Positions 48,185 to 57,523 of a stretch of DNA of 64,000 bases are shown one piece after another. The notes under the pieces were generated by a model. The model saw nothing but the letters and a program-made list of their open reading frames with translations, was not told where the DNA came from and made no database searches. Origin of the DNA: Nonomuraea endophytica. GTDB taxonomy: Bacteria > Actinomycetota > Actinomycetes > Streptosporangiales > Streptosporangiaceae. A program made the position numbers and the translations under genes. Each line of letters begins with the position of its first letter. Position 1 is the first letter of the stretch. The stretch is from NCBI RefSeq assembly GCF_014203235.1, contig NZ_JACHIN010000014.1, positions 186,001 through 250,000 of the forward strand. The letters are read 5' to 3'.

Positions 48185-50428
48185 ATGAGCCGAGTTCTCA
48201 GCCTTCTCGCGCTGGCCGTGCTGGTGGCGGTCACGATGTTCGACCTGGCGCCGCCCGGGAGCGGTGCCACGGACTTCAGCGCCGCACGCGCCTTCGAGGA
48301 CGTGCGGGCGGTCGCCAGGGAACCGCACCCCACGGGCTCGCCCGCGAACGACCGCGTCCGCGAGCACCTCGTCGCCCGGCTGAAGTCGCTCGGCTTCGAC
48401 ACCCGCGTCCAGGAGGGCGTCGGCGTGCTGCCCCTGCCCTACGCGGGCACGACGGCCGTGGGCCGGGTGCGCAACGTCGTCGCCACCCGCCCCGGCACCG
48501 CCTCCACCGGCCGGATCATCCTGGCCGCCCACTACGACTCCGTACCCGGCGCTCCCGGCGCAGCCGACGACGGCGCCGGGATCGCCGCCGTCCTCGAGGT
48601 CGCCCGCACCCTGCCGCCGAAGCTCCGCAACGACGTCGTCGTCCTGCTCACCGACGGCGAAGAGGCCGGACTGCTCGGCGCCGAGTCCTTCGCGCGGCAG
48701 AACCGCTTCGACGGCCCCGTCGTCGTCCTCAACCACGAGGCCCGCGGTGTGCGCGGCACCGTGCAGATGTTCCGCTCCTCCGGTGGCCTCATCGACGTGT
48801 ACGGCACCGCCGCCCCGCACCCCGCGGCGGACTCCGCCTTCGCCTCCCTGATGGGCCTGCTGCCCAACAACACCGACTTCCACGTCTTCGACCAGGCCCG
48901 GTGGATGGGGCTGGACTCGGCGTTCGTCGGCGGCGGCGCTTACTACCACACCCCGCTCGACGACCCCGCCCACCTGGACCGGGGCAGCCTGCAGCAGATG
49001 GGCGACAACACGCTGGCCGTGGCTTCGGCGCTGGGGTCCCGGGACCTGGGCGGGCTGGCGTCCGCCGGCGAGTCGGTGTTCTTCACCGTGCCCGGGATGC
49101 TGGTCAGGTATCCGGGGTGGCTGGAGCTCCCGGTTGCCGGGCTTTCCTTCGTGGTGGCTCTGGCCGTGGTGTTCGTGGTGCGGCGGCGGGGGCTGGTGAG
49201 CTGGCCCCGGGCTCTTGCCGGGCTGGGGGTGTCCCTGGTGACCGTGGTGCTGGCCGGGGCCTGGGGATACGCGCTGTGGCCGCTGCTGGGGCTACTGCGG
49301 CCTGACTACACGATGATGTTCACCGGGGATCCTTACCGGCCCTGGTTGTACTGGGCGGCGTTGCTGGTGTTCACGGCGGCGATCGTGCTGGCGTGCGCAT
49401 CGCTGTCGCGCCGCCGGTCGATGAAGGCGCGTGGGCGGGACGGGCGGGCGCTTGACGGGCGGGCGCTTGACGGGCAGGTGCTTGACGGGCAGGTACTGGA
49501 CGGGCGTGGGTTTGACGGGCGGGTGCTTGGTGGGCTTGCCGCCGGCGGACTGCTGCTGGTCGCCTTGCTCGGGCTGGTGTCGGCCCTGTTGCTGCCCGGC
49601 GGGTCGCACGTGTTCGCCTGGCCGGCGTTGTTCGCGGCGCTCGGGTGGCTGGTTTCCCTGATGGTGCCGCGGGGCGGGGTCGTGGCGTTGACCATCGGGC
49701 TGGCGCCGGCGGCGGTCATGCTCGGCGGCACCGCGCTGACCTCGCTGGACATCGGGCTGGGCATCGGCGGCATGCTGTCGGCTCCGCACTTCGCGCTCCT
49801 GCTGCTGCTGGCGCTGCCCGTGGTGGCGCGGCCGCCGGGCCGTACCGTATTGCCGGGGTTGGCCGTGGCGGCGGTGGCGCTGATCGCGGCGGGACTGTTC
49901 GCGGACCGCTTCGACCCCGCCCACCCGCGCCAGGAACGCGTCGCCTACGCGATCGACACCGGCACCGGCGAGGCGCGCTGGGGACGACCGGGCGGCGACA
50001 GCGCCGACAGCGTCCGGTTCTTCGGCGGGCCGGGCATGGCCACGAGCCGGGCGCCCGTCGCCCCCTTGCGCGCGCCCGAACTGGCCGTGCTCAAGGACAC
50101 GACCTCCGGCGGCGTCAGGACCATGACGCTCCGCCTCACCCCGTCCGGGGCGGCGCCGATGGTGGGGCTGGAGGTCGAGGGACAGCGGCCGAAGATGACC
50201 GTGGCGGGGCGCGAGCTGGGCGAGCGCGTCGGGTTCGCCTTCCACGCGCCGCCCGCCGGCGGGGTGGAGGTCACGCTGACGCTCCGCGCGGGCGAGGCCA
50301 AGATACGCGTCTACCAGCAGGAGTACGACATGTCGGTGATCCCCGGATACCGGGTTCCGGAAGGCAGTGTGCAGGTCCGGCCGCGCACGACCGCCTTCCT
50401 CACAAAGATTGTCGCCCCCGCCCGCTAG
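48185..50428 (+). CDS. Membrane-anchored M28 zinc aminopeptidase
   Basis: 747 residues. An N-terminal membrane anchor (LSLLALAVLVAVTMFDLAPP) is followed by an M28 domain (about 30-290): LAAHYDSVPGAPGAADDGAG, then LTDGEEAGLLGAESF, VVLNHEARGV and YYHTPLDDPAH give the five zinc ligands and catalytic Glu. About eight membrane helices and a C-terminal beta-rich domain follow, like vacuolar Pff1/Fxna proteases. A loop at residues ~415-450 is a tandem LDGR/LDGQ repeat. TAACGT ends 8 nt before the ATG. Confidence 0.9.
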   Translation: MSRVLSLLALAVLVAVTMFDLAPPGSGATDFSAARAFEDVRAVAREPHPTGSPANDRVREHLVARLKSLGFDTRVQEGVGVLPLPYAGTTAVGRVRNVVATRPGTASTGRIILAAHYDSVPGAPGAADDGAGIAAVLEVARTLPPKLRNDVVVLLTDGEEAGLLGAESFARQNRFDGPVVVLNHEARGVRGTVQMFRSSGGLIDVYGTAAPHPAADSAFASLMGLLPNNTDFHVFDQARWMGLDSAFVGGGAYYHTPLDDPAHLDRGSLQQMGDNTLAVASALGSRDLGGLASAGESVFFTVPGMLVRYPGWLELPVAGLSFVVALAVVFVVRRRGLVSWPRALAGLGVSLVTVVLAGAWGYALWPLLGLLRPDYTMMFTGDPYRPWLYWAALLVFTAAIVLACASLSRRRSMKARGRDGRALDGRALDGQVLDGQVLDGRGFDGRVLGGLAAGGLLLVALLGLVSALLLPGGSHVFAWPALFAALGWLVSLMVPRGGVVALTIGLAPAAVMLGGTALTSLDIGLGIGGMLSAPHFALLLLLALPVVARPPGRTVLPGLAVAAVALIAAGLFADRFDPAHPRQERVAYAIDTGTGEARWGRPGGDSADSVRFFGGPGMATSRAPVAPLRAPELAVLKDTTSGGVRTMTLRLTPSGAAPMVGLEVEGQRPKMTVAGRELGERVGFAFHAPPAGGVEVTLTLRAGEAKIRVYQQEYDMSVIPGYRVPEGSVQVRPRTTAFLTKIVAPAR
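49438..49535. repeat. 15-bp-type tandem repeat inside the M28 peptidase gene
   Basis: CTTGACGGGCGGGCG-like units repeat about seven times, encoding GRALDGRALDGQVLDGQVL and similar. It lies in a cytosolic or external loop between membrane helices and keeps frame. Confidence 0.75.
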
Positions 50429-50438
50429 CCTGCTCCGC

Positions 50439-51836
50439 ATGGCCAAGACTGCGACGGGTTATCGCTGCACCGAGTGCGGCTGGCGCACGCTCAAGTGGGT
50501 CGGCCGCTGCGGCGAGTGCCAGGCGTGGGGCACGGTCGACGAGGAGGGCGCCAAGGGCGTCCACGTGGTGCGGGCCGGGGCCACCACGGGGCCGGCCGTA
50601 CCGATCGGCGAGGTCAAGGCCGAGCTCGCGACCGCGCGCACCACCGGCGTGGGCGAGCTCGACCGGGTCCTCGGCGGCGGCGTCGTGCCCGGCGCCGTCA
50701 TCCTGCTGGCCGGCGAGCCCGGCATCGGCAAGTCCACACTGCTGCTGGAGGCCGCCGCGTCCATCGCCCAGCGCGCCACCGTCCTCTATGTCACGGGCGA
50801 GGAGTCGGCTGCGCAGGTCAGGATGCGCGCCGACCGCATCGGGGCGCTGCGCGACAACCTCTACCTCGCCGCGGAGACCGAGCTGTCCGCGCTGGTCACC
50901 CACGTGGAGAAGGTCCAGCCGCGCTTCCTCGTGGTCGACTCGGTGCAGACGATCGGCTCGGCGCAGGCCACCGGCGTGCCCGGCGGCGTCACCCAGGTGC
51001 GCGAGGTCGCGGCAAACCTGGTCCGGCTGGCCAAGGAACGCAACATGGCGACCGTGCTGGTCGGCCACGTCACCAAGGACGGCTCGATCGCCGGGCCCCG
51101 CACGCTGGAGCACCTCGTCGACGTGGTGCTCAACTTCGAGGGCGACCGCCACTCGCGGCTGCGCCTGGTGCGCGCGGTGAAAAACCGCTTCGGCCCGACC
51201 GACGAGGTGGGCTGCTTCGACCTGCACGAGCGTGGCATCGAGGGCATCACCGACCCCACCGGGCTGTTCGTCTCCCAGCGCAGCAAGCCCGTCCCCGGCA
51301 CCTGCGTGACCGTGACCGTCGAGGGCACCCGGCCGCTGCCCGCCGAGGTCCAGGCGCTGGTCGCGCGCACCGAGGCGCAGCAGCCCCGGCGCACCACCTC
51401 GGGGCTCGACTCCTACCGGGTGCAGTTGGTGCTGGCCGTACTCGAACGCAGGCTCAACGCCAAGCTGGGCGGGTGCGACGTCTTCACCGCCACGGTCGGC
51501 GGGCTGAAAATCGCTGACCCTGCGGTGGATTTGTCCGTTATGCTCGCCGTGGCCAGTGCAGCGGGTGACAAGCCGCTGCCGTCCGGTCTGGTCGCTCTCG
51601 GCGAGGTCGGGCTGGCCGGGGAGCTGCGGCCGGTCAAGGACGTCCGGAGGCGGCTCACCGAAGCCGCGCGGCTCGGCTTCACCCGCGCGCTCGTGCCCGC
51701 CGGATCGCTCGAAGAATCCGGCAACAAGCGCGCCGGCCAGCGCTCGCTGGTGCCGGTCGGGCCGGTGTCGTTCGCGCCCGGGTTCGAAGTCGTCCAGGCT
51801 GAGAACGTGTGGGACGCACTCACACACGTCACATAG
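50439..51836 (+). CDS. radA: DNA repair protein RadA (Sms)
   Basis: 465 residues. Branch-migration ATPase of recombination. A zinc finger (YRCTECGWRTLKWVGRCGEC) comes first, then Walker A LAGEPGIGKSTLLLEA, the RadA-specific KNRFGPTDEVG and a Lon-like C-terminal domain. ATG 50439; the M28 gene's TAG lies in TAGCCT, which ends 7 nt before this ATG and could be a leaderless -10 box. Followed by disA after 40 nt, the usual actinobacterial order. Confidence 0.95.
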   Translation: MAKTATGYRCTECGWRTLKWVGRCGECQAWGTVDEEGAKGVHVVRAGATTGPAVPIGEVKAELATARTTGVGELDRVLGGGVVPGAVILLAGEPGIGKSTLLLEAAASIAQRATVLYVTGEESAAQVRMRADRIGALRDNLYLAAETELSALVTHVEKVQPRFLVVDSVQTIGSAQATGVPGGVTQVREVAANLVRLAKERNMATVLVGHVTKDGSIAGPRTLEHLVDVVLNFEGDRHSRLRLVRAVKNRFGPTDEVGCFDLHERGIEGITDPTGLFVSQRSKPVPGTCVTVTVEGTRPLPAEVQALVARTEAQQPRRTTSGLDSYRVQLVLAVLERRLNAKLGGCDVFTATVGGLKIADPAVDLSVMLAVASAAGDKPLPSGLVALGEVGLAGELRPVKDVRRRLTEAARLGFTRALVPAGSLEESGNKRAGQRSLVPVGPVSFAPGFEVVQAENVWDALTHVT

Positions 51837-51876
51837 CCCCGCTAAGCTGAAGTTGACGTATCTACACGGGGGTCAG

Positions 51877-52962
51877 GTGCCAAACGACAGGAGTCTTGAC
51901 GACCGCCGTCGCGAAGCCCTGGCCGCAGTGGCGCCGGGCACACAGCTGCGCGACGGCCTGGAGCGGATCCTGCGCGGGCAGACCGGCGGCCTGATCGTGC
52001 TGGGCTACAACGATTCGGTCGAAGACCTGTGCAGCGGCGGGTTCCTGCTCGACGTCGAGTTCTCCCCGACCCGCCTGCGCGAACTGGCCAAGATGGACGG
52101 CGCGATCGTCGTCCACCACGACGAAGACAAGATCGTCCGCGCCGCCGTCCACCTCGTGCCCGACCCCTCCATCCCCACCGACGAGTCCGGCACCCGCCAC
52201 CGCACCGCCCAGCGCGTGGCCCGCCAGACCGGCCTGCCGATCATCGCGATCAGCAAGTCCATGCGCATCATCGCCCTCTACCTCGACGGCATCCGCTACG
52301 TCCTGGAGGAGTCGGCCGCCATCCTGTCCCGCGCCAACCAGGCGCTGGCCACGCTCGAACGCTACAAACACCGCCTCGACGAGGTCTCCGGCACCCTGTC
52401 GGCCCTGGAGATCGAAGACCTGGTGACCGTACGCGACGTGGCAGCGGTGGCGCAGCGACTGGAGATGGTCCGCCGCATCAGCGACGAGATCAAGGGCTAC
52501 GTCGTCGAACTCGGCACCGACGGCCGCCTGCTCTCCCTGCAACTGGACGAACTGGTGGCCGGAGTCGACTCAGAACGCGAGCTCGTCGTCCGCGACTACC
52601 TCCCAGCTCCCGCCGGCCGCCGCCACCGCAACTTCGCCGAATCGCTCCACTCCCTCGACAACCTCACCGGCAGCGAACTCCTCGACCTGTCCGCCGTCGC
52701 CCACGTCCTGGGCCACAGCGGCAACGAAACCCTCGACAGCCCGGTCAGCCCGCGCGGCTTCCGCCTGCTGGCCAAGGTCCCCCGCCTGCCCGCCACGGTC
52801 GTCGACCGCCTGGTGGACCACTTCGGCGGCCTCCAGAAGCTGCTGGCGGCCAGCATCGACGACCTTCAGGCGGTGGGCGGCGTCGGCGAGTCCCGCGCCC
52901 GCAGCGTCCGCGAGGGCCTCTCCCGCCTCGCCGAGTCCAGCATCCTAGAGCGCTATGTGTGA
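51877..52962 (+). CDS. disA: Diadenylate cyclase DisA
   Basis: 361 residues. It scans DNA and makes c-di-AMP. The DAC domain has KMDGAIVVHHDEDKIV (DGA) and SGTRHRTAQRVARQTGLPII (RHR). A helical linker and C-terminal helix-hairpin-helix (FGGLQKLLAASIDDLQAVGG) follow. GTG start with GGGGG 6 nt upstream. The conserved neighbour RadA is known to modulate DisA in other bacteria. Confidence 0.95.
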   Translation: MPNDRSLDDRRREALAAVAPGTQLRDGLERILRGQTGGLIVLGYNDSVEDLCSGGFLLDVEFSPTRLRELAKMDGAIVVHHDEDKIVRAAVHLVPDPSIPTDESGTRHRTAQRVARQTGLPIIAISKSMRIIALYLDGIRYVLEESAAILSRANQALATLERYKHRLDEVSGTLSALEIEDLVTVRDVAAVAQRLEMVRRISDEIKGYVVELGTDGRLLSLQLDELVAGVDSERELVVRDYLPAPAGRRHRNFAESLHSLDNLTGSELLDLSAVAHVLGHSGNETLDSPVSPRGFRLLAKVPRLPATVVDRLVDHFGGLQKLLAASIDDLQAVGGVGESRARSVREGLSRLAESSILERYV

Positions 52963-53490
52963 CTGATCCTTCTTCTGTCGTTTCCGTCCCGCGCGGCAGC
53001 TCTCTCGGCGCCGCTTTTGCGCCGCGCGTTCTCTGACGGCTTGTGTCTGTTCGGCTTGTGTCTGTTCGGCTTGTGTCTGTTCGGCTTGTGTCTGTTACGG
53101 CAAGCCCACTAACCCGTCCCGCCGTCCCCCTGGGCGCCCGTCGAGCGATGGTCGTGAGGGCTCACGGGGTGCTCGCCGCTACAACTCCGCCCTTGGCCCG
53201 CGGCGTGGCCCACCCGGCCGCCGTCCAAGGCGCCGGATCACCACCGACCCCCACCCCACCGCCCCGGCGCCTCCCGGGTTCTCCGGACAACCTGGGGCCT
53301 TCCCGGGTTTCCCCTGAGGACCCTTGCTTCCCGGGTTCCCGGCAACCCAGCGATCCCCACCGGCCACAGGCCGACTCTCTGTAACCGCCGCTGCCTCGGG
53401 CGCACGACTCGGGCCGAACCGCGTCTTACCGCTGCCCCGCGCCTTGCTTGCCCGGGTGTGTTGTGTCGTGGGTTCCGAGGGTTGTCGGGG
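52963..53490. repeat. Gap after disA with four 15-bp tandem repeats
   Basis: CGGCTTGTGTCTGTT is repeated four times exactly at 53037-53096. The last copy continues as ACGGCAAGCC, so 53082-53106 forms GGCTTG...CAAGCC and is a 22/25 match, inverted, to 58157-58181. The rest (53107-53490) is C-rich, with CCCGGGTT runs and no recognisable gene or terminator. Confidence 0.8.
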
Positions 53491-54174
53491 TTAGCGGAGG
53501 TGGAAGACGACTAGGGGGCTTTTTAGTTTGCCCAGGCGGGCGACGGCCACGTAGGTGCCGGGGAGGGCGGTGGGGCCCTTGGCGGTGCATTCGGTACGGG
53601 AGCGTTTGCGGTCCCAGTCCACCGTGCGCACGAACGGGATCCCCCGCTCCAACTCCTGCGCCGTGCCCGTCTCCCCGCTCACGCAGTCGGCCGTGGACCA
53701 GATGCGGTCCTCGCCGGACGTGATGCGGATCTCCATGGCCCGCGGCCCCACGTCGGTCGTGCACATGACCTGGCCGGTGTTGACGAGGGTGGCCATCAGG
53801 TTGGGCATGGCGCCGGAGGCGTACACGTCCTGCCTGCCCTGCAGGTTGAGGACCAGGTCGGTCTCCTCGCACGGCGCACCGGGGCGTTTCACCTTGGCCG
53901 GGGCCGTGGTGGCGGGGTTCTTGGTGGGGGACGGGGTGGGGCTTGGGCTGGCCGTACCGAGAGCGAGGGTACGCAAGCCGGCCAGAAGCGGATCGGCCGC
54001 GGGCGGACCGCTGCTCGTCGCGGTCTGCGCGCTGGAGGTCCGCTGCGGACCGCTGGCGCCGCTGGAGCACGCCCACGCCACGACGGCGACCACCACCAGC
54101 ACGCCGACCAGCACGCTCATGCGCCGACGCCAGTAGACGTCGCCGCCATCGCCACGCATCGCATCCGAATCCAT
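53491..54174 (-). CDS. Membrane-anchored extracellular protein of unknown function
   Basis: 227 residues from ATG 54174. A short charged N-terminus precedes one membrane helix (SVLVGVLVVVAVVAWACSSG). A Ser/Thr/Pro-rich linker (SPSPTPSPTKNPATTAPAK) leads to a ~110-residue beta-rich domain with Cys in APCEETDLVL, QVMCTTDVG, STADCVSGE and RTECTAKGP. That pattern suggests two disulphides. No family recognised. It sits between disA and mutY, divergent from mutY. Confidence 0.75.
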   Translation of the reverse strand: MDSDAMRGDGGDVYWRRRMSVLVGVLVVVAVVAWACSSGASGPQRTSSAQTATSSGPPAADPLLAGLRTLALGTASPSPTPSPTKNPATTAPAKVKRPGAPCEETDLVLNLQGRQDVYASGAMPNLMATLVNTGQVMCTTDVGPRAMEIRITSGEDRIWSTADCVSGETGTAQELERGIPFVRTVDWDRKRSRTECTAKGPTALPGTYVAVARLGKLKSPLVVFHLR

Positions 54175-54252
54175 ACGCACAGCATGGTAATTCTGTGGCC
54201 ACCGAGGGTGACGACACGCCGTCAACGGCCCTTTCCGCGTACGCTAAGGCGG

Positions 54253-55125
54253 GTGATCGAGCCGATCCTCCTCCACACCCCCGTTCTGGAGTGGTATTCC
54301 GAGAACGCCCGAGACCTCCCCTGGCGCGCCGATGACGCGACGCCGTGGGGTGTGCTGGTGAGCGAGATCATGCTGCAGCAGACGCCGGTCGTCCGGGTGC
54401 TCCCGATCTGGCACGAGTGGATGCAACGCTGGCCCACCCCCAAGGCCCTGGCCGTCGAACCGCCCGGCGAGGCCGTGCGCCACTGGGGCCGCCTCGGCTA
54501 TCCGCGCCGCGCGCTGCGCCTGCACGCGTGCGCCAAGGCCATCGCGGACGAGCACGGCGGCGAGGTCCCCTCCGACCACGCGACGCTGCTGGCCCTCCCC
54601 GGCATTGGCGAATACACAGCCGCAGCCGTGGCCAGCTTCGCCTTCGGGGGCCGCCACGCCGTCCTGGACACCAACGTCCGCCGCGTGTTCGCGCGGGCCG
54701 TGCGCGGCGATGAATACCCGCCGACCGCCACCTCCGCCGCCGAGCGCCGCCTCGCCGAAGCCCTCCTGCCCGCCCTGGGCGCGCCCCGCTGGGGCGTGGC
54801 CGTCATGGAGTTGGGCGCCTTGGTCTGTACGGCCCGCAGCCCCAAATGCGCCGACTGCCCGATCTCCAACCTGTGCACATGGCGCCTCACCGGCAAACCA
54901 GCCCACGACGGCCCAGCCCGCAAAGGCCAGACGTACGCCGGAACCGACCGCCAATGCCGCGGCCGCCTCCTGGCCGTCCTCCGCGCCGCCCACGGCCCCG
55001 TCCCGAAGGTGGCCCTGGACGCGGTCTGGGACGACCACGTCCAACGCGAACGCGCCCTGGACGGCCTCATCACCGACGGCCTAGCCGAACACCTACCCGA
55101 CGGCACCTACCAACTCCCCACCTAA
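54253..55125 (+). CDS. mutY: A/G-specific adenine glycosylase MutY
   Basis: 290 residues. It removes adenine opposite 8-oxoguanine. The helix-hairpin-helix is LLALPGIGEYTAAAVASFAF with the catalytic Asp in VLDTNVRRVF; the Glu is in VSEIMLQQT. The 4Fe-4S cluster is C-x6-C-x2-C-x5-C (CTARSPKCADCPISNLC). It lacks the full C-terminal 8-oxoG-reading domain, as is common in actinobacteria. GTG 54253 is chosen by alignment to the family start; AAGG lies just upstream. Confidence 0.95.
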   Translation: MIEPILLHTPVLEWYSENARDLPWRADDATPWGVLVSEIMLQQTPVVRVLPIWHEWMQRWPTPKALAVEPPGEAVRHWGRLGYPRRALRLHACAKAIADEHGGEVPSDHATLLALPGIGEYTAAAVASFAFGGRHAVLDTNVRRVFARAVRGDEYPPTATSAAERRLAEALLPALGAPRWGVAVMELGALVCTARSPKCADCPISNLCTWRLTGKPAHDGPARKGQTYAGTDRQCRGRLLAVLRAAHGPVPKVALDAVWDDHVQRERALDGLITDGLAEHLPDGTYQLPT

Positions 55126-55531
55126 CCCCCGCCCCGGACACCGCACGGACAGTCCCAGCCCGACGCACTCGAAGCCCCCGAGCCCCACGGCCTACCACCG
55201 GGCCGGTCATGTGGCCTGCCAACCGGGCCCGTCATGCCCGAGAACCGTCCGCCGCCTGGGCGCCCCTGCCCCCCAGCCCCCGAACCGGACACCGCCCAGA
55301 TGAGATCCGCCCCAGCGTGACCTGTAGCCGATGGCTGATGGCCGCCCAAGTGCGGCGCATGCTTCTGGGGTGCGGGCGCGCCAGGTGGAGACCGGCCGTG
55401 TCGAGGATGTGACCCTCGTGAGGGCCGGACGGGGCGAAGCGCCGGAAGGGGCGGAGCGCGTGAAGGGGTGGAGCACGTGAAGGGGCGGAGCACGTGAAGG
55501 GGCGGCAGGCGCGGAGCGCGTGGAATGCGTG
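55126..55531. repeat. Gap after mutY with 17-bp tandem repeats
   Basis: GAAGGGGCGGAGCACGT-type 17-mers repeat three times exactly or nearly (55445-55495), with a longer diverged fourth unit to 55521. The rest of the gap is C-rich and shows no gene. Confidence 0.75.
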
Positions 55532-55559
55532 AAGGCCGCCCAGTTTCCCGGGCGGCCTT
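55532..55559 (-). terminator. Rho-independent terminator of the cupin gene
   Basis: AAGGCCGCCC/GGGCGGCCTT, a perfect 10-bp stem with an 8-nt loop, 10 nt after the cupin stop; symmetric, so it may work in both directions. Confidence 0.8.
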
Positions 55560-55569
55560 CTGGCGGGGG

Positions 55570-55947
55570 TCAGACGATCCAGGCCGGGGTGCCGAACTCC
55601 TTGCCGTCGGCTCCAAAGGCATGGGCGTCGCCCGGTGCGGTCACCACGGCGGTGTAGCCCTCGGCGGCGTCGGCAACGATCTGGCGAGCCGTACGCGCCG
55701 GCATGATCACGGTGTCACCGGCCGCCACCGTGAACGTCTCCTCACCCAGCGACACCGTGGCACTCCCGGTGATCCAGGTCCACACCTGCTCGACGTCGAA
55801 GTCGTGCAGCGGCCCCTGCCCGCCCGGCTTGACTTCCACCCGCCACAGCGAACGGCTGGCACCGCCCAGCGTCGGCGAGGCCAGGGTGGTCATGACGCCT
55901 CCGGGCGTCTCGGTCACGCGGGCGTCGGCGTTGCGAACTACTGTCAT
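55570..55947 (-). CDS. Cupin-domain protein
   Basis: 125 residues. A single cupin barrel: WRVEVKPGGQGPLHDFDVEQ, then GSATVSLGEETFTVAAGDTV and PARTARQIVAD. The usual metal-binding histidines are reduced to one (PLHDF), so it may be a non-catalytic or ligand-binding cupin. ATG 55947 with GAGGAG 8 nt upstream. Divergent from marR, whose operator lies between them. Confidence 0.85.
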   Translation of the reverse strand: MTVVRNADARVTETPGGVMTTLASPTLGGASRSLWRVEVKPGGQGPLHDFDVEQVWTWITGSATVSLGEETFTVAAGDTVIMPARTARQIVADAAEGYTAVVTAPGDAHAFGADGKEFGTPAWIV

Positions 55948-55969
55948 GGCGCGCTCCTCATGTAAAATA

Positions 55970-55984
55970 GACAACCAAGTTGTC
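55970..55984. promoter_or_regulatory. MarR-type operator between cupin and marR
   Basis: GACAAC-caa-GTTGTC, a perfect dyad, with an additional half-site GTTGTCTAT at 56000-56008 and an outer ATA/TAT. It sits in the 62-bp divergent gap. Confidence 0.65.
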
Positions 55985-56009
55985 CATAAGGTAAACGAGG
56001 TTGTCTATC

Positions 56010-56480
56010 ATGTCAAGCGATCCCCCGGGGTTCGAGTTGCCGCTGCGCCTGTTCATGGGGTTCCGCATGATCATCGACGAGCTGCACGCCGAGCTCGCCC
56101 GCCAGGGCCACCCGGACGTTCGCCCCATGCACGGCTTCGTCATGCAGGCAGTCGGCCCCCACGGCACCACAGCCGTGGACCTGGGCCGCACCCTGGGCGT
56201 CTCCAAGCAGGCAGCCGGAAAGACCATCGACACCCTGGAACGCCTCGGCTACGTGGAACGCAGCACCGACCCGGCCGACTCCCGCCGAAAGATCGTCAAG
56301 CTGACCCCGCACGGGATAGACGCGCTGATGAAGTCCGCCGCCATCTTCGACGACCTGCGGCGCACCTGGTCCCACACCCTTGGCGAGGACCGGCTACGCG
56401 CCCTCGAAGAGGACCTCCGCACGATGACCCCACCAGACTTCTTCCGCCTGGACATCCCGGGCTGGTTCGGCGGCCTGTGA
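56010..56480 (+). CDS. MarR-family transcriptional regulator
   Basis: 156 residues from ATG 56010. Winged helix TTAVDLGRTLGVSKQAAGKT, then LERLGYVERSTDPADSRRKI. The start has no Shine-Dalgarno, but half-sites run up to it, so it probably represses itself and the divergent cupin gene. Effector unknown. Confidence 0.9.
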   Translation: MSSDPPGFELPLRLFMGFRMIIDELHAELARQGHPDVRPMHGFVMQAVGPHGTTAVDLGRTLGVSKQAAGKTIDTLERLGYVERSTDPADSRRKIVKLTPHGIDALMKSAAIFDDLRRTWSHTLGEDRLRALEEDLRTMTPPDFFRLDIPGWFGGL

Positions 56481-56584
56481 CAACCACCGCCTGGCCATCG
56501 ACACGAAGCGCCTGCCCAACGCGCGACGCGGCACATTATCGAGAAGCACCGCGCCGAGAAGCACTGCGCCGCCCCCGAAGGGGA

Positions 56585-57523
56585 CTAGGCGGCCAGCTGG
56601 AGGCCGAGGCTGGTGAGGTTGGTACGGGCCCAGTCGAGCTCCTCCGCGAGGAGGGACACCAGAGCGCCAGGGCCCTTGGCGCGACCGGGGACGATGAGGT
56701 TGTGGGTCTCGACCTCGATGTGCGCCGTGCCGTTGACCGCCCCGGACAGCATCGCCGTCAGCGTGTCATGGAGTACGGCGCCGGTGCTCGGGTTCTCGTC
56801 GGTGTGGTTGTGCACGTGGCCCAGCTTGACCACGGGCGCACCGGCGGCCGCCAAGCCGCGCAGAGCAGCACCGGGCTCCTCCGCACCACAGGCCAGATGA
56901 CAGGCGTCCAGGCACACACCGAGATGCTCGGAGTCGATGCCACAGACCCGCTCCAGCGCCTGCTCGGTCGTCTCCAGCACACACCCGGGCCACGGCTCGA
57001 ACCCGACCCGGATCGTCTTCCCGGTGACGCTGTAGATGCCGCGGAGCTCGCGCGCCAGCCGTTCCAGCCGCTTGGTGGCGATCGTGTGCAGATCGGACGG
57101 CCAGTCGCGCCGCCACCCGATCGGAATCGTGGAGATGCTCCCGAACCGCACATCCTCCGGCAGCAGGAACGCCAGGATCTTGGCCAGGGCCATCGTGTAG
57201 CGGTAGCGCTCGGGCTTGGCCCAGTCGGGGCCCGGAACCTCCTGGTTGCGGCCGCCGGTCCCGTTGAGGCTGACGACCTCAAGCCCGCGTTCCTCCAGGG
57301 AACGGCGCAGGCGTACCAGCTCAATGCGGTCAGCCGTCAGATGATCGGCCACGGCGGGCGACAGCCACAGCCCGATCCCCATGCGCTCCACCCCAAGCCG
57401 CTTGCGCACCGGTACGGCGTAGCGGGTCAGGTGGGCGATCAGGTTCTCGAGGTCTTCCGCGGGGTGCACGCCTGCGTTGTAGGCCAGGTGAACGAGCGTT
57501 CCGTCGTCGTGACGCAGGCGCAT
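56585..57523 (-). CDS. eboE: EboE-like metabolite traffic protein
   Basis: 312 residues, xylose-isomerase-like TIM barrel. The start RLRHDDGTLVHLAYNAGVHP, then AEDLENLIAHLTRYAVPVRK, is the EboE signature as I recall it. GFEPWPGCVLETTEQALERV and HIEVETHNLIVPG carry metal-type residues. EboE normally belongs to a multi-gene ebo cluster linked to moving small molecules to the envelope. None of the others is here. GGAGG lies 6 nt before the ATG at 57523. It is somewhat shorter than the ~380 residues I expect. Confidence 0.8.
   Translation of the reverse strand: MRLRHDDGTLVHLAYNAGVHPAEDLENLIAHLTRYAVPVRKRLGVERMGIGLWLSPAVADHLTADRIELVRLRRSLEERGLEVVSLNGTGGRNQEVPGPDWAKPERYRYTMALAKILAFLLPEDVRFGSISTIPIGWRRDWPSDLHTIATKRLERLARELRGIYSVTGKTIRVGFEPWPGCVLETTEQALERVCGIDSEHLGVCLDACHLACGAEEPGAALRGLAAAGAPVVKLGHVHNHTDENPSTGAVLHDTLTAMLSGAVNGTAHIEVETHNLIVPGRAKGPGALVSLLAEELDWARTNLTSLGLQLAA

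Noticed and set aside
53037..53096. Tandem 15-mers as plasmid-type iterons or an origin
   Set aside because: No replication gene, DnaA boxes or AT-rich unwinding region nearby; chromosomal housekeeping genes flank it.
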